64,000 nt of DNA from Tubulanus polymorphus (GCF_964204645.1 NC_134031.1:10328501-10392500); one strand, 5' to 3'; counted from the first letter of the stretch, positions 1 to 10,745 are shown. Notes: generated by a model not told the origin, from the letters alone. Program-made: numbers and translations.

Positions 1-180
1 CCGTATCTTCGTTATTCTCGGTGTCATTTCCCCTAACCTCGGTACATTAGACCTTTTCGTGCAGTAGCCCATGTGGATCAACATAGCCAAGTTATCAGCT
101 GACCCCTAGGTGGCGCTCCTTATCCAGCAAGGCAGAAAACCGTTATCGCTGCTTTGCAGCTATATTTATTATATTATATT
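1..180 (+). repeat. Repeat end with GCTGCTTTGCAGC hairpin
   Basis: CTTCGTTATTCTCG through CCCCTAGGTGGCGCTCCTT to GGCAGAAAACCGTTATCGC and the hairpin, followed by an ATT-rich tail. It matches 1,871-2,096, and in inverse 20,705-20,980. Confidence 0.75.
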
Positions 181-995
181 CTTTTTCACACTGGATCTTA
201 CTGAAAGGATATAAACAACTGCAACTTACTTTCACTGTCGGTGAAACCATTCTGTATCACAAGTACTACGCTGCATTGACAAATACTGTGTATAATATTA
301 ATCAGAATGCCACCGTTTTCTCACTGTGAGCCTCTAAACATCGAAATTTAAGCCCAACTCAAACAGTATCCATCTACATATGTGTATTGCCTACGTGTCA
401 TTCCCACAGCGCCTCCTAAATACGTGTGTTTGTGTGTGTGTCCTTATATCGATAAAGCTGTGTTGTTCTAGATCTGTAGTAAACACGTAAACAGTAGTGA
501 TATCTTTATCTCTTCTTTCTACGAATCGATTGTTGAATTAGGACATTGCTCGACTGAACGCAACTGAGGAATTTTTATGGCCTAGTTTGTGCCGTATGTT
601 AAAGAGCATCATATATTGCTTCGAATTCGTCAACACAAGTTAGAGCAACATATATAGGCTTTAATACTTCGAATTCTGCTAGTAACAAGAATATTGCTCA
701 ACGGATTTACTTGAAACTTATGTGTGATGTACGGAACTCAGGTACCATGAGGTAAGTCTCAGGGATCTTTGATTGGAGCCCCCGTTCATCCACCAGGGGG
801 TGTTTTACTTTTAAAAATTCTGACATCGAAAAGTTACTGTGTGAGAAAATTTTTTGTCTTTGACTTTTCAGCTTCGGGCGAGCACGAAAGTTGTTCATGA
901 CAGCCCGGAGGCTAAAAAAGTCAATTGCACGCCCCATCTGCGATTAACCGTTGGGCTCTATGGGCTCGAAAATGGGACCCCAAATTTTTCAATGA

Positions 996-1874
996 GATTT
1001 TTGCTCCTAGCTCCTTAACCGTTGGAGATAGAATCGTGGTTGCAATGAGTGATCAGTAGCCCTTGACAAGACGCTTGTATTGATGTATGGTATAACTATG
1101 TAACTCATAATGTTCTCCAGTAGCGCCACCTATAAGACGCTGGAAAACGCATTTTCATCTATATCGACCAAGAGTATCAATGGATTTCTATAAAAATTCA
1201 TTCACATGTACCTGGTTACTAAATGCTACGAACCCCTCATATGATTAGTTCCTATTTTAACCACTAGGGGGCGTAGATTTCGAAAAATCGATCTCAGCAT
1301 CCATTTTTCGCATGTAATGCGGTATGTTTATTAATAAAATCACAAAACTTGGTATAATTTCAAATATATGTGTGTAATATGCCAACCTGCATGATTAGTT
1401 CATATAACTGCCACCAGGGGACTAAGAAAACTACGATTTTTGCTCCTATCTCCTTAACAGTTGGTGATAGAATCGTGGATGCGATGAGGTTAGTAGCCCT
1501 TTTCAAGATACTTGTATTCATGTATGGTTTAAGTAGGTAACTTATATGGTTCTCTAGGAGCGCCACCTTCATTTTGCTGGAAATACATTTTTATTCATAT
1601 CTACTAAGCGGATAAAGGCATTTCTATGAAAATTGATACACGTATACCTGGATATGAGATACAACCAACCCCTCACATAATAAGTTCCTATTCTACCCAT
1701 AAGGGGGCGTACATTTCGAAAACTCATTCAAACATCCGTTTCCTTACGTGTAATTCAGTCATTTTATGATAGACATAAACAAAAACCTGATGTGGGTACA
1801 TATACATAAGTATAGTACGCAAACCGCCAAAATTAGTTCATACAACTGCCACTAGGGAATGGTAAAAATACTGT
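996..1874 (+). repeat. Tandem duplication, ~439-bp unit, two copies
   Basis: TTTTTGCTCCTA and TCCTTAAC, followed by GATAGAATCGTGG, begin at 996 and again at 1435. The remainder stays in register: TAGCGCCACC, CTAGGGGGCGTA, CTGCCACYAGGG. The family continues into related single copies before 950. Confidence 0.85.
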
Positions 1875-2096
1875 ATCTTCGTTATTCTCGATTTCCCCTA
1901 AACTTGGTACATAAGTACTTTGCGCGTAGAAGCCCTTGTGGGTCAACATATCCATGTCATAAGTTGACCCCTAGGTGGCGCTCCTTTCAAAAGGGGAACG
2001 TTGTGAACTGCTTTCAGTGAAATGTTTGCACGCACACTTGTACGACATTGTATCCAGCAAGGCAGAAACCCGTTATTGCAGCTATATCTATTATTA
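1871..2096 (+). repeat. Second copy of the edge repeat, ending in AACCCGTTATTGC
   Basis: Same start (CTTCGTTATTCTCG) and end as at position 1, with about 60 bp extra before CCAGCAAGGCAGAAACCC. Its end abuts composite copy A. Confidence 0.7.
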
Positions 2097-2215
2097 GGGT
2101 TATCTGTTTCTTCACAAAAAACCCTATTGAGATTCGCGTGATTATTATTAGGGTTTTCTGTTACATCACAGAAAACCCTATTGAGATTCGCGTGTCTCTT
2201 ATTATTATTATTATT
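2093..2215 (+). repeat. Double AGGGTTTTCTGT hairpin and ATT microsatellite
   Basis: Two tandem near-copies of a short perfect or near-perfect hairpin (AGGGTTTTCTGT / ACAGAAAACCCT), each followed by ATTGAGATTCGCGTG, then (ATT)n. It marks the left end of composite copy A; copy C has one such hairpin at ~45,390-45,421. Confidence 0.8.
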
Positions 2216-3545
2216 ATTTTTTTCCACACATTTTTTGTTAAAAGTACATAGGCTATTTTACATTACCGCTGTTGCCGATACAATCCGTCTGATATCATTC
2301 AGCTCACTTCGATCTACAAATACTCCGTGCGAATTTTGAAGAATCAACGTTACAAAAGCACTGTCGGGCCGTAAACATCGAAAATTGAGCCCCATTCAAA
2401 GAGCCGACATGTTTTTCTAAGTCGTCTTTCCGAAATCTACCGCACGTTTTGTTGTCACATCGATTATCAATTCAAGCATAAATTAACAAATTTATTAAAG
2501 ATTGCACATTCAGTCGCGGTTTTTAAAAACTAATTTTAACAGTAACCCTTTTTCCTCATCAAATTATATTACTGATACACAGGAAATTTACTACTTTAGA
2601 TTTTAAAAACGCTGTCGAGCCGTAAACATTGACAAATCGACGTGTGTCACTACATCATCATTACGGGGATCAGCTACGAGTTTCTCCTCATCCTAAGAAT
2701 CAAATCGAGTACAAATTAATTTATTACTACCAGTGATTTGGCTGCGAGCGTCAAGCAGTTAATTTAGCAATACTTATTTTTCTTTACCAAATTAACCGTG
2801 TATTTACTAAGATAAATCATAAGTGTACCGGGGAGTCGTAGGCCTAAAGTAAACACGCCGAAGAGATATAGCGGAGAAAAGCTGTTATGTCGACGAGGTA
2901 TCAAAATAAAAGAATATATTACTTTATTCGGCCGCGGGCTTCAACCTTTATATCAATACCATCAATACTCTACATTTCCTACAGTACATACCGATCATTG
3001 TCAAATGCACAAGGTATTAACTAAATACAAGTATATAACACAATCCTTCCCGTATGCTGGACTCACACTTGACATTCGGAGTAAGCGTTCGCTGTGGGGG
3101 AAAGGGATCGTTCGCTGTGTCGCTTGAAGTGTTTATCGAGTTTGACGCGGCTTTAGGCCTACCGGTACTGAACTTTACTGTCTCAAACAAACACAGTATA
3201 ATTGTTGCGTTTATTAACGGACTCATAGGATTGAACTTCAAAACAAAATTTACGATACTTAGGTTAGTTGTTATTCAATAGGCCTACAACCAATCTGTCC
3301 GGATGTTAGGCCTACGCATATACATAGGCCTACATAGGCTAGTAGCCTCTACTAGGTTAAGCGTTCGCTGTGGGGGGAAGGAGATCGTTCGCTGTGTCGC
3401 TTGAACTGTTTATCGAGTTTTACGCGACCTTAAGGCTTTAGTATGGTGGCTGATAAGGGCCATGCGTAAAAAAAACACGTATATGCAAATGAGGGCGACA
3501 TTATGACAAAACGACAAAACTAAAATAACACGACAAAACAATAAT

Positions 3546-4985
3546 TTTGGTATTGTCGCCCGCGACAATTCATTATTTTGGTTTTATCGCCCGCGACAAT
3601 TCATTATTTTTGTTTTATCACCCGCGACAATTCATTAATTTGGTTTTGTCACCCGTGACAAATCAATATTTTGGTTTTGACGCCCATGACAATTCAATAT
3701 TTTGGTTTTATCGCCCGCGACAATTCATTATTTTGGTTTTATCGCCCGCGACAATTTTTTTTTTTTTGTCGCGGTTTTATCGCCTGCGACAATTCAATAT
3801 TTTGGTTTTGTCCCACGCGACATTTCATTATTTTGGTTTTATCGCCCGCGACAATTCATTAGTTTGTTTTTGTCGCCCGCAACAACTCAATATTTTGGTT
3901 TTATCGCCAGCGACAATTCAATATTTTGGTTTTATCGCCCGCGACAATTCATTATTTTGGTTTTATCGCCCGCGACAATTTTTTTTTTTTTTGTCGCGGT
4001 TTTATCGCCTGCGACAATTCAATATTTTGGTCTTATCGCCAGCGACAATTCATTATTTTGGTTTTATCGCCCGCGACAATTCATTATTTTGGTTTTATCG
4101 CCCGCGACAATTCATTAATTTGGTTTTGTGACCCGTGACAAATCAATATTTTGGTTTTGTCGCCCACGACAATTCAATATTTTGGTTTTATCACCCGCGA
4201 CAATTCATTATTTTGGTTTTATCGCCCGCGACAATTCATTAATTTGGTTTTGTCACCCGTGACAAATCAATATTTTGGTTTTGACGCCCACGACAATTCA
4301 ATATTTCGGTTTTATCGCCCGCGAAAATTCATTATTTTTGTTTTATCGCCCGCGACAATTCATTATTTTGGTTTTATCGCCCGCGACAATTCAATATTTT
4401 GGTTTTATCACCAGCGACAATTCATTAATTTGGTTTTGTGACCCGCGACAAATCAATATTTTGGTTTGGTCGCCCACGACAATTCAATACTTTGGTTTTA
4501 TCGCCCGCGAAAATTCATTATTTTGGTTTTATCGCCCGCGACAATTCATTATTTTGGTTTTATCGCCTGATGCGACAATTCAATATTTTGGTTTTATCGC
4601 CAGCGACAATTCATTATTTTGGTTTTATCGCCTGCGACAATTCATTATTTTGGTTTTATCGCCCGCGACAATTCATTAGTTTGGTTTTGTCGCCCGCAAC
4701 AATTCAATATTTTGGTTTTGTCCCACGCGACAATTCAATATTTTGGTTTTATCGCCTGCGACAACTCAATATTTTGGTTTTATCGCCAGCGACAATTCCT
4801 TATTTTGGTTTTATCGCCCGCGACAATTCATTATTTTGGTTTTATCGCCCGCGACAATTCATTAGTTTGTTTTTGTCGCCCGCAACAATTCAATATTTTG
4901 GTTTTATTGCCAGCGACAATTGATTATTTTAGTTTTATCACCCGCGACAATTGATTATTTTGGTTTTATCGCCCGCCACAATTAA
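3546..4985 (+). repeat. 31-bp minisatellite array (about 46 units)
   Basis: Unit core TCGCCCGCGACAA joined to an AT-rich TTCATTATTTTGG part; period 31 bp. Common variants are GTC for ATC at the start of the core, AGC for CGC, and CAAT for CATT. Two poly-T interruptions near 3,760 and 3,985 sit in matching contexts, showing a higher-order duplication. Each unit keeps about three CpGs in an otherwise AT-rich region. No stop codon occurs in the plus frames over long runs. Confidence 0.95.
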
Positions 4986-5089
4986 TTTTTTTGGTTTTGT
5001 CGCCCACTTTATTAGCTTTTGAATAATTAGGCCAATTAATAACGTAATAAAGACTTATGCTTTCACCTATTTGAAGTCGATTAATCTGA

Positions 5090-6060
5090 TATAGTACGGA
5101 AGCGATAAAGGGCCTCGAGTTGTCGAACGCGTTGGTTGGTTGTGACAGTCGTGTCGCGTCGCAGAAGGTAAAACACGTATGACTCCATGTGACTGGCGTT
5201 GCTGAAAGATGAGGACGCCAGTGATATGACGACTGTACGGAAGCGATAAAGGGCCTCGAGATGTCGCGTTCCAACTCGACAAGTCGCCATATTTATGTCG
5301 ACATACCGCGATATATCGCGTCAAGTCGACATGAATATGTCGATATATCGTGATGTTTTGACGACAACTCGAGGCCCTTTATCGCTTCCGTACTTTTTCG
5401 CCCATTTTCCACGGGACAAGCCGTCATTTGAAGACACGTTGAAATGTAAGATGAGGACGCCAGTAATATGGCGACTGTACGGAAGCGATGAAGGGCCTCG
5501 AGTTGTCGTGTTATTTATGTCGATATATCGCGATATATCACGTCAAGTCGACATGAATATGTCGACATATAGTGATGTTTTCACAACAAATTTTGCTTTT
5601 TTGCCCATTTTCCATAGGACAAGCCGTCATTTGAAGACATGTCTAAATGTAAGATGAGGATGCCAGTGATATGACGACTGAGTTTCAAGTCGTCATGAAT
5701 ATGTCGACTTGTCGCGAGGAAAATGGTCGTGAGAACGAAATATGTCGTCAAAACGTCACGATATGTCGACATATTGATGTCGACTTGACGCGATATATCG
5801 CGGTATGTCGACATAAATATGGCGACTTGTCGAGTTGGAACGCGACATCTCGAGGCCCTTTATCGCTTCCGTACGACTGAGTTTCAAGTCGTCATGAATA
5901 TGTCGAATTGTTGCGAGGAAAATGGTCGTGAGAACGAAATATGTCGTCAAAACGTCACAATATGTCGACATATTCATGTCGACTTGAAGCGATATATCGC
6001 GATATGTCGACATTAATATGGCGACTTTGTCGAGTTGGAACGCGACAACTCGAGGCCGTA
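5090..6060. repeat. CGACATA-rich palindrome cluster with nested short inverted repeats
   Basis: GGCCCTTTATCGCTTCC or its complement recurs near 5,095, 5,233, 5,371, 5,478 and 5,851. The bodies are built from ATGTCGACAT, CGATATATCG and GTCGTCA words on both strands. The block looks like several small foldback MITEs inserted into or duplicated within one another. Confidence 0.8.
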
Positions 6061-6299
6061 CCTTTAGCTAAAATGTCGTGATACGTGTGGCAATTTATTG
6101 AGACAATATCGCAAAAAGTCGACATAAAAATCACGACATTTTAAATAAGGTTTTCCTAGTAACATCGATATATTGAGATAGTTAACCTAATTTCAATAAG
6201 GGGACGCATACTTAATGATGTGTAATGTTAGATGAATATGAAAGAAGAAATGAAGTTGGCAGAAAAATTAAAATGACTTTATCATCACCAGAATCTGGT

Positions 6300-6506
6300 G
6301 GACATATTTAATGTTGGGGTTCAGGTAGAATACCCCAAATGCTGGGGCACAATAATAGTGTTCGATACATGGTCGATGAATTAAATAGGTCATTCGCATC
6401 AATACTTTGTCACAATTGATTTGCGGTATATTTTGGATTACTGTGTCATTTGTCAGGAAATGAAACAGTAGACGACTTAGGATACTACCTAGCGTGACTC
6501 CACTAC
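6300..6506 (-). pseudogene. LINE reverse-transcriptase scrap, 3' part (copy A)
   Basis: The minus strand reads SGVTLGSILSRLLFHFLTND, the RT motif around the family's GVPQGSILGPLLF. It continues across the Harbinger insertion at 10,560. Confidence 0.8.
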
Positions 6507-6509
6507 TTA

Positions 6510-6636
6510 AGCACTGGGCGATTTCGTCGGCCGACGAAATCGCCGCCGATTTTATGACCGATTTGATCGCCGACAGACCCGGACACACTGGGCGATTTCG
6601 TCGGCCGACGAAATCAGCGAACAGCGCCGCTTATTT
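6510..6636 (+). repeat. Harbinger left terminal and subterminal repeats
   Basis: Starts AGCACTGGGCGATTTCG and contains a GGCCGACGAAATC foldback. A second copy, CCCGGACACACTGGGCG, begins near 6584. The outermost copy lacks nine bases present at the right end, although the internal copy keeps them. Confidence 0.85.
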
Positions 6637-6639
6637 TGA

Positions 6640-9200
6640 AACGACCAGCTGCTAGCGCCACCTTTAATAAATAAACGTTGGGAGAACCGAAGAGACTGGG
6701 TTTTACCATGGATACGTCGTAGAAATGAGCTTGGCGTATTTCATACTCTGATTCGAGAGCTCCGTGAAGAAGATACTGAAGGCTTCATGGAATATATGAG
6801 AATGACTCCTGAATCATTCAACGAATTGCTGGCAATGGTGGGACCACTCATAAGAAAGCAAGACACGAATTGCCGAGAGTCCATAAGTCCCCAAATGCGA
6901 CTAGCAATCACACTAAGATTTCTAGCAACAGGTAGGCTTTTAGTTTCAGTAAGACAGGATCTGTTCTTCAATTTTATTATTTTCTGCTTTCATAAGGGTC
7001 TATCTAACATAACATGTGATTTTGATTAATTTTAGGCGAATCTTTTCACAGTCTGCATTTTTCGTACCGAGTAGGCCGTAGTACGATATCTGAAGCAGTG
7101 GAGGAATGCTGCGCGGCAATCTATGAAGTGATGAAGCACACCTACTTGAAGGTAAATATCGTTTACTACAAGATGGCAACAACTAGTAACTCCATAATCG
7201 CCAATTCGAACGAATGTTGAAATACTTTCGGGACGCTTTCTACGAAATACGTAGCAACACATTTTTGCAGTCGAAATTGAATGCAGTCTACTGTCAATTG
7301 AATTTGCCAACTAGGAGCAGCTTCTAAGACTAAAATTTCCAGAGAAAAAACGTACAGAATAAACTTACAACAAAAATGATATGTTTGAAAATATATTTAT
7401 TGGAAAATCCACGGTAGTGCTTGATAAGGCCTATCTTGTATTGCTTGCAACAAAACAGAAAAATATAAAATCTGTAATTCGAGTAATCTGTGGAAAGAAA
7501 ATAGGCCTCCTGCATTTGAACACTATATTATGCTAGATATACAACAGTCTGGATTAACATAAACATATTTTCAAATAACAGCAGTTAACAAATGCTATAG
7601 ACACAACGTGTGTATAAACGTAGAAAAGTGGTAGACTTCAAGTCAGTGACATCACAAAATAAACATTCAAACAATTCAACTTATATTAAAGCAATTAATA
7701 ACAATAACATAACCGGGTTAACATTAAAGCTCAGCAGACCGAGAATCAAGGTATCAATTTTGTTTAGCCTGAGTAATCATTTTCATTAGAAAATAATTAT
7801 GTGAGATCATTAATAGTATTTCATCGAATCGGTTAACACGGTGAATAGTTGTCCCCTATCTTGATGGTCGCCAAGATCTTGCGGTTGTTGATGCTGGGTA
7901 TATTGTGCTGTTTGTTGCGCTTGTTGTTGGGAATATTGAAATGGTGGTGGAGGAGGAAATGCATTTCTCATTTCTACCTCATTTATGATACAATTAATTT
8001 TGTGTTTCACCATTACAAAAGTGGGCTCATCAAATTTCTTTAGTGTCTTAATAAGGCATTTACCGAATGCCTCAACCTCTCCATCGTCTTTAGCCGGGGC
8101 GGGGACATTTTCCTTCGACTTCAAATACTTGGAAAAACTGGCTAGAAAATCCTGCTCGGTGTCTTCACGTTTACGTCGAGAATTCTTTGCCTCATTTCCC
8201 TTTGTTTTTAATGAGATTAAGCTTGCAGTGTCTCTTGACGGTGGTACTGTAGGTGGTGTAGTGGGTGAGGGTGTTGGTGTCCGTGGGAAGGCAACTTGGC
8301 AGTCATCTGTTTCACTATCAATTCCTTCAACATTTTCATCGTCATCATTGTTGTCTTGGGTAGCCTGAAATGATAATTAAATTTTATCTATATTTTTAGA
8401 TGCCAGATACAGAGGAACAATGGAAACAGATTGCCACGGATTTCGAATCTAAATGGAATTACCCATTCTGCTTGGGCGCACTCGATGGCAAGCATATCCG
8501 CATCAAAAACCCAAAACATGCAGGGTCTCTGTATTTCAATCTGTATTTCAGTTTTTATAGTGTGGTGCTTTTGGCATTAGTTGATGCGAATTATAAATTC
8601 ATCTATGTTTGTGCTGGAGCACCAGGGAGAAATGGCGATGCCGGAATCTATCGTAACTGTACCCTAAAAACTGCTGTTGACACCGGTCTTTTAAATTTGC
8701 CTGCACCAGGAGAACTCAAAGGCACTTCAGAATATTGCAATTTCCACATTATCGGAGACGACGATCCACTTGGGCCCCATATGATGAAGCCATATCCGCA
8801 TCGAAACCTTGAACGGGATGTCGTCCTGTTCAATTATCGATTCAGCCGGGCACGACGCGTTGTCGAGAACGTTTTTGGTATCATGGCGTCTAGGTTTCGC
8901 ATTTTTGAAAATGAGATACAACTTGAGCCCGATAAAGTAACTGGTCTAGTGCTAGCATCTTGTTGCTTACATAATTTTCTAGTGGAGAAACAAGCCCCCC
9001 ATTACATCTCAAATTTAATTGATGCCGAGGGAAATCTTGATAGAAGCACTCCTTCCCTGACTGCCCTCAGTACATGTTTAGGCAGGAATTCAACTGTAAC
9101 AGCTAAAGACCAGAGAGAAAGTCTGCGAAAATATTTCAAGTCCCCTGAAGGTTCTGTGCCATGGCAGGACAGAATGGTTGAAAAAAAATTAATGCAATGA
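6640..9200 (+). CDS. Harbinger-type DDE transposase (three exons)
   Basis: Exons 6640-6931, 7036-7151 and 8400-9200, with introns GTAGG..TTTTAG and GTAAAT..TTTTTAG. The phases join cleanly to give LATGESFHSLHFSYRVGRST and then YLKMPDTEEQWKQI. The DDE_Tnp_4 nuclease triad is visible: D in GALDGKH, D in GRNGDAGIYRN, E in VVENVFGIMASRFR. The C-terminal LHNFLVEK and a final VPWQDRMV also fit the family. Family-like N-terminal sequence (RRDWVLPWIRRRNELG) is open from 6640, after a TGA, but the first in-frame ATG is at 6787. The true start may be in an upstream exon, or may be lost. A small oddity is SLYFNLYFSFYSVV, where the family usually has a tyrosine-lysine pair; it looks like a 10-bp local duplication. 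AATAAA occurs at about 9248. Confidence 0.92.
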
Positions 9201-10290
9201 GAAAGAACTACCAGTAGTTTTGATTGGAATGACTGTTTGAGAATACAAAATAAAAATAGATATGTTCATTTAATTGTAATCACGTATTAGTCGTGTTGAC
9301 TTCCTGGGATAACAGGCAATCTGTAAATATCGCATCTTAATGGATCATACTTGTCTTACTCTTGTAATGCACTGTGTACTGTCAACCTACTTATGACCTG
9401 TGAAAATAAATTTCAATGAAAAGATTTGTATTACCTCGACTATTTCATATGATGTGGATGAGGATTGAGACCCAGTTGTCAGGTGTGGTTTCAAGAATTG
9501 AAGGTGGTCTTTCACCCACTGTTCTCTCTGAGTGAGATTTTTCCGCGCGCTTCCACTAGGTTGCTTGTTATGTACCCTCGAAAACATAGTACGAAGACTT
9601 TTCATCCGTGTGGCGACATCTTTAACTGCAAGATATCAAAATCAAAATCAGTTTTTGTACTTCCGTGTACAACAAGGAAACCTTACAGTTATAAACAAAT
9701 GCATCACGGATGTACATCCTGAGAGGAGGGGTAGTTTGAGTCATTTAAAACTTGGGGGGGGGGGGATGATTTTATACATATATTCATAGATTGGACCCGT
9801 AGACCAAATAGACCTAAATAGAAACTTTCAAAATCGAGCAGCAATTCGAAAATCAAAGCATTTTTAGCAGTTTAAGTCCAAAAAATCAAACAAAGGGATA
9901 ATTCTGAATTTAGGAACAGGTTACAGGATATGCAAGTTTTTAGAGCAACCACATTGACATATAGGCCCGTATAATAGATTTATAAAAAGAACCAGTTACT
10001 GTCGTTGCTTGTACGGTAGTACGCAAAGGCGACACAAAACTTAAACCCTCCGGATCAATTCACACAATAAATTGTTTTTTGATTGAATTGATTGACATTG
10101 ATTTTAAAGATATAATTTTACCTGTAACGCCAAGCTTTTCGGCAATATATTTTTTGACAGCTTCTTTCTTGGTCCGATCTCTATACTCTTGTAGGGAAGG
10201 ATTATACAGGGACGGGTTCTCTTCCCACAAAATTATCAGTTCAGCTTCTTTATCGCTAGTCGCCCAGGTTGACTCGATGGAGGTCGCCAT
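7810..10290 (-). CDS. MADF-domain DNA-binding protein of the Harbinger element (three exons)
   Basis: Exons 10290-10122, 9625-9435 and 8364-7810 (169, 191 and 555 nt) join in frame to about 304 residues. Donors are GTAAAA and GTAATA, acceptors TTGCAG and TTTCAG. Residues ~15-105 form a MADF/Myb-like domain: ELIILWEENPSLYNPSLQEY, then KYIAEKLGVTVKDVATRMKS, LRTMFSRV and QWVKDHLQFLKPHL. Then come an acidic stretch, a Pro/Thr-rich linker, a basic RRKRE, and a Gln/Pro-rich tail. Harbinger elements normally carry such a second protein, which in known cases brings the transposase to DNA. The start ATG at 10288-10290 directly precedes the domain. Its last exon lies inside the transposase's second intron, and the transposase's last exon lies inside this gene's second intron. 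Confidence 0.88.
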
Positions 10291-10361
10291 TTTGCTATCA
10301 CGTGAACCGTCGAAGAGCCGTGATTGGCTGGTTAATACGGCGCTCGAGGCGACTGATCGCC

Positions 10362-10556
10362 GTACCCGGACACACTGGGCGATTCTGTCGCCGGCGACGA
10401 AATCGCCGGCGACAGAATCCAACATGTTGGATTCGGGCGATTTCGTTGGCCGACTAAATCGCCGAAGGCGATTGCCCGGACACACTGGGCGATTTTATCG
10501 GCGATTTCGTCGGGCGACGAAATCGGGCGACCAAATCGCCCAGTGTGTCCGGGCCT
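10362..10556 (-). repeat. Harbinger right terminal and subterminal repeats
   Basis: Ends CCCAGTGTGTCCGGGCCT. Two internal copies in the opposite orientation (CCCGGACACACTGGGCG) start near 10366 and 10477. Between them lie further CGGCGATTTCGTCGG-like foldbacks. The subterminal repeats may be transposase or MADF binding sites, or relics of nested short copies. Confidence 0.82.
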
Positions 10557-10559
10557 TTA

Positions 10560-10745
10560 GACCGACTTATTCCAAGATGAGGCGTTCAGTTGATTTTGGC
10601 TATAAGTTTTCGTTCAGAGATAACTGCTGAGCCATTTGGGCTACCTATCAGTGATATTGTTTCCTAATTGCCTGTTTAGTTAGTAATGGCTTATGTTGTG
10701 CCTTATCAAATGCTTTGTCGAAATCCACCGATGAACAGGATTCTA
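10560..10745 (-). pseudogene. LINE reverse-transcriptase scrap, 5' part (copy A)
   Basis: The minus-strand translation corresponds to DFDKAFDKAQH...LLNRQLG. It is the reverse complement of 41,620-41,800. It is the right half of the scrap split by the Harbinger. Confidence 0.75.

Larger units (their letters stand above)
6510..10556 (+). mobile_element. PIF/Harbinger DNA transposon, apparently complete
   Basis: 4,047 bp flanked by TTA at 6507-6509 and 10557-10559, the target duplication typical of PIF/Harbinger. Terminal inverted repeats are based on CACTGGGCGATTTCGTCGG. The left end lacks 9 bp that the right end has (GCCCGGACA). The element splits a LINE-RT scrap of composite copy A. The uninterrupted paralogous site at about 12,865-12,920 reads straight through with a single TTA. 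It carries a transposase gene on the plus strand and a MADF-domain gene on the minus strand. Confidence 0.93.

Noticed and set aside
3547-4954. Long overlapping plus-strand ORFs with IARDNSLFWFYRP repeats
   Set aside because: They are forced by the 31-bp stop-free unit, occur in all three frames, and have no flanking gene structure. Not listed as genes.
3546-4985. CRISPR-like array
   Set aside because: Units are contiguous without spacers and the DNA is from an animal.
5295-6016. ORFs with MSTYRDISRQVD peptides on both strands
   Set aside because: They derive from palindromic GTCGACATA words, which read similarly on either strand.
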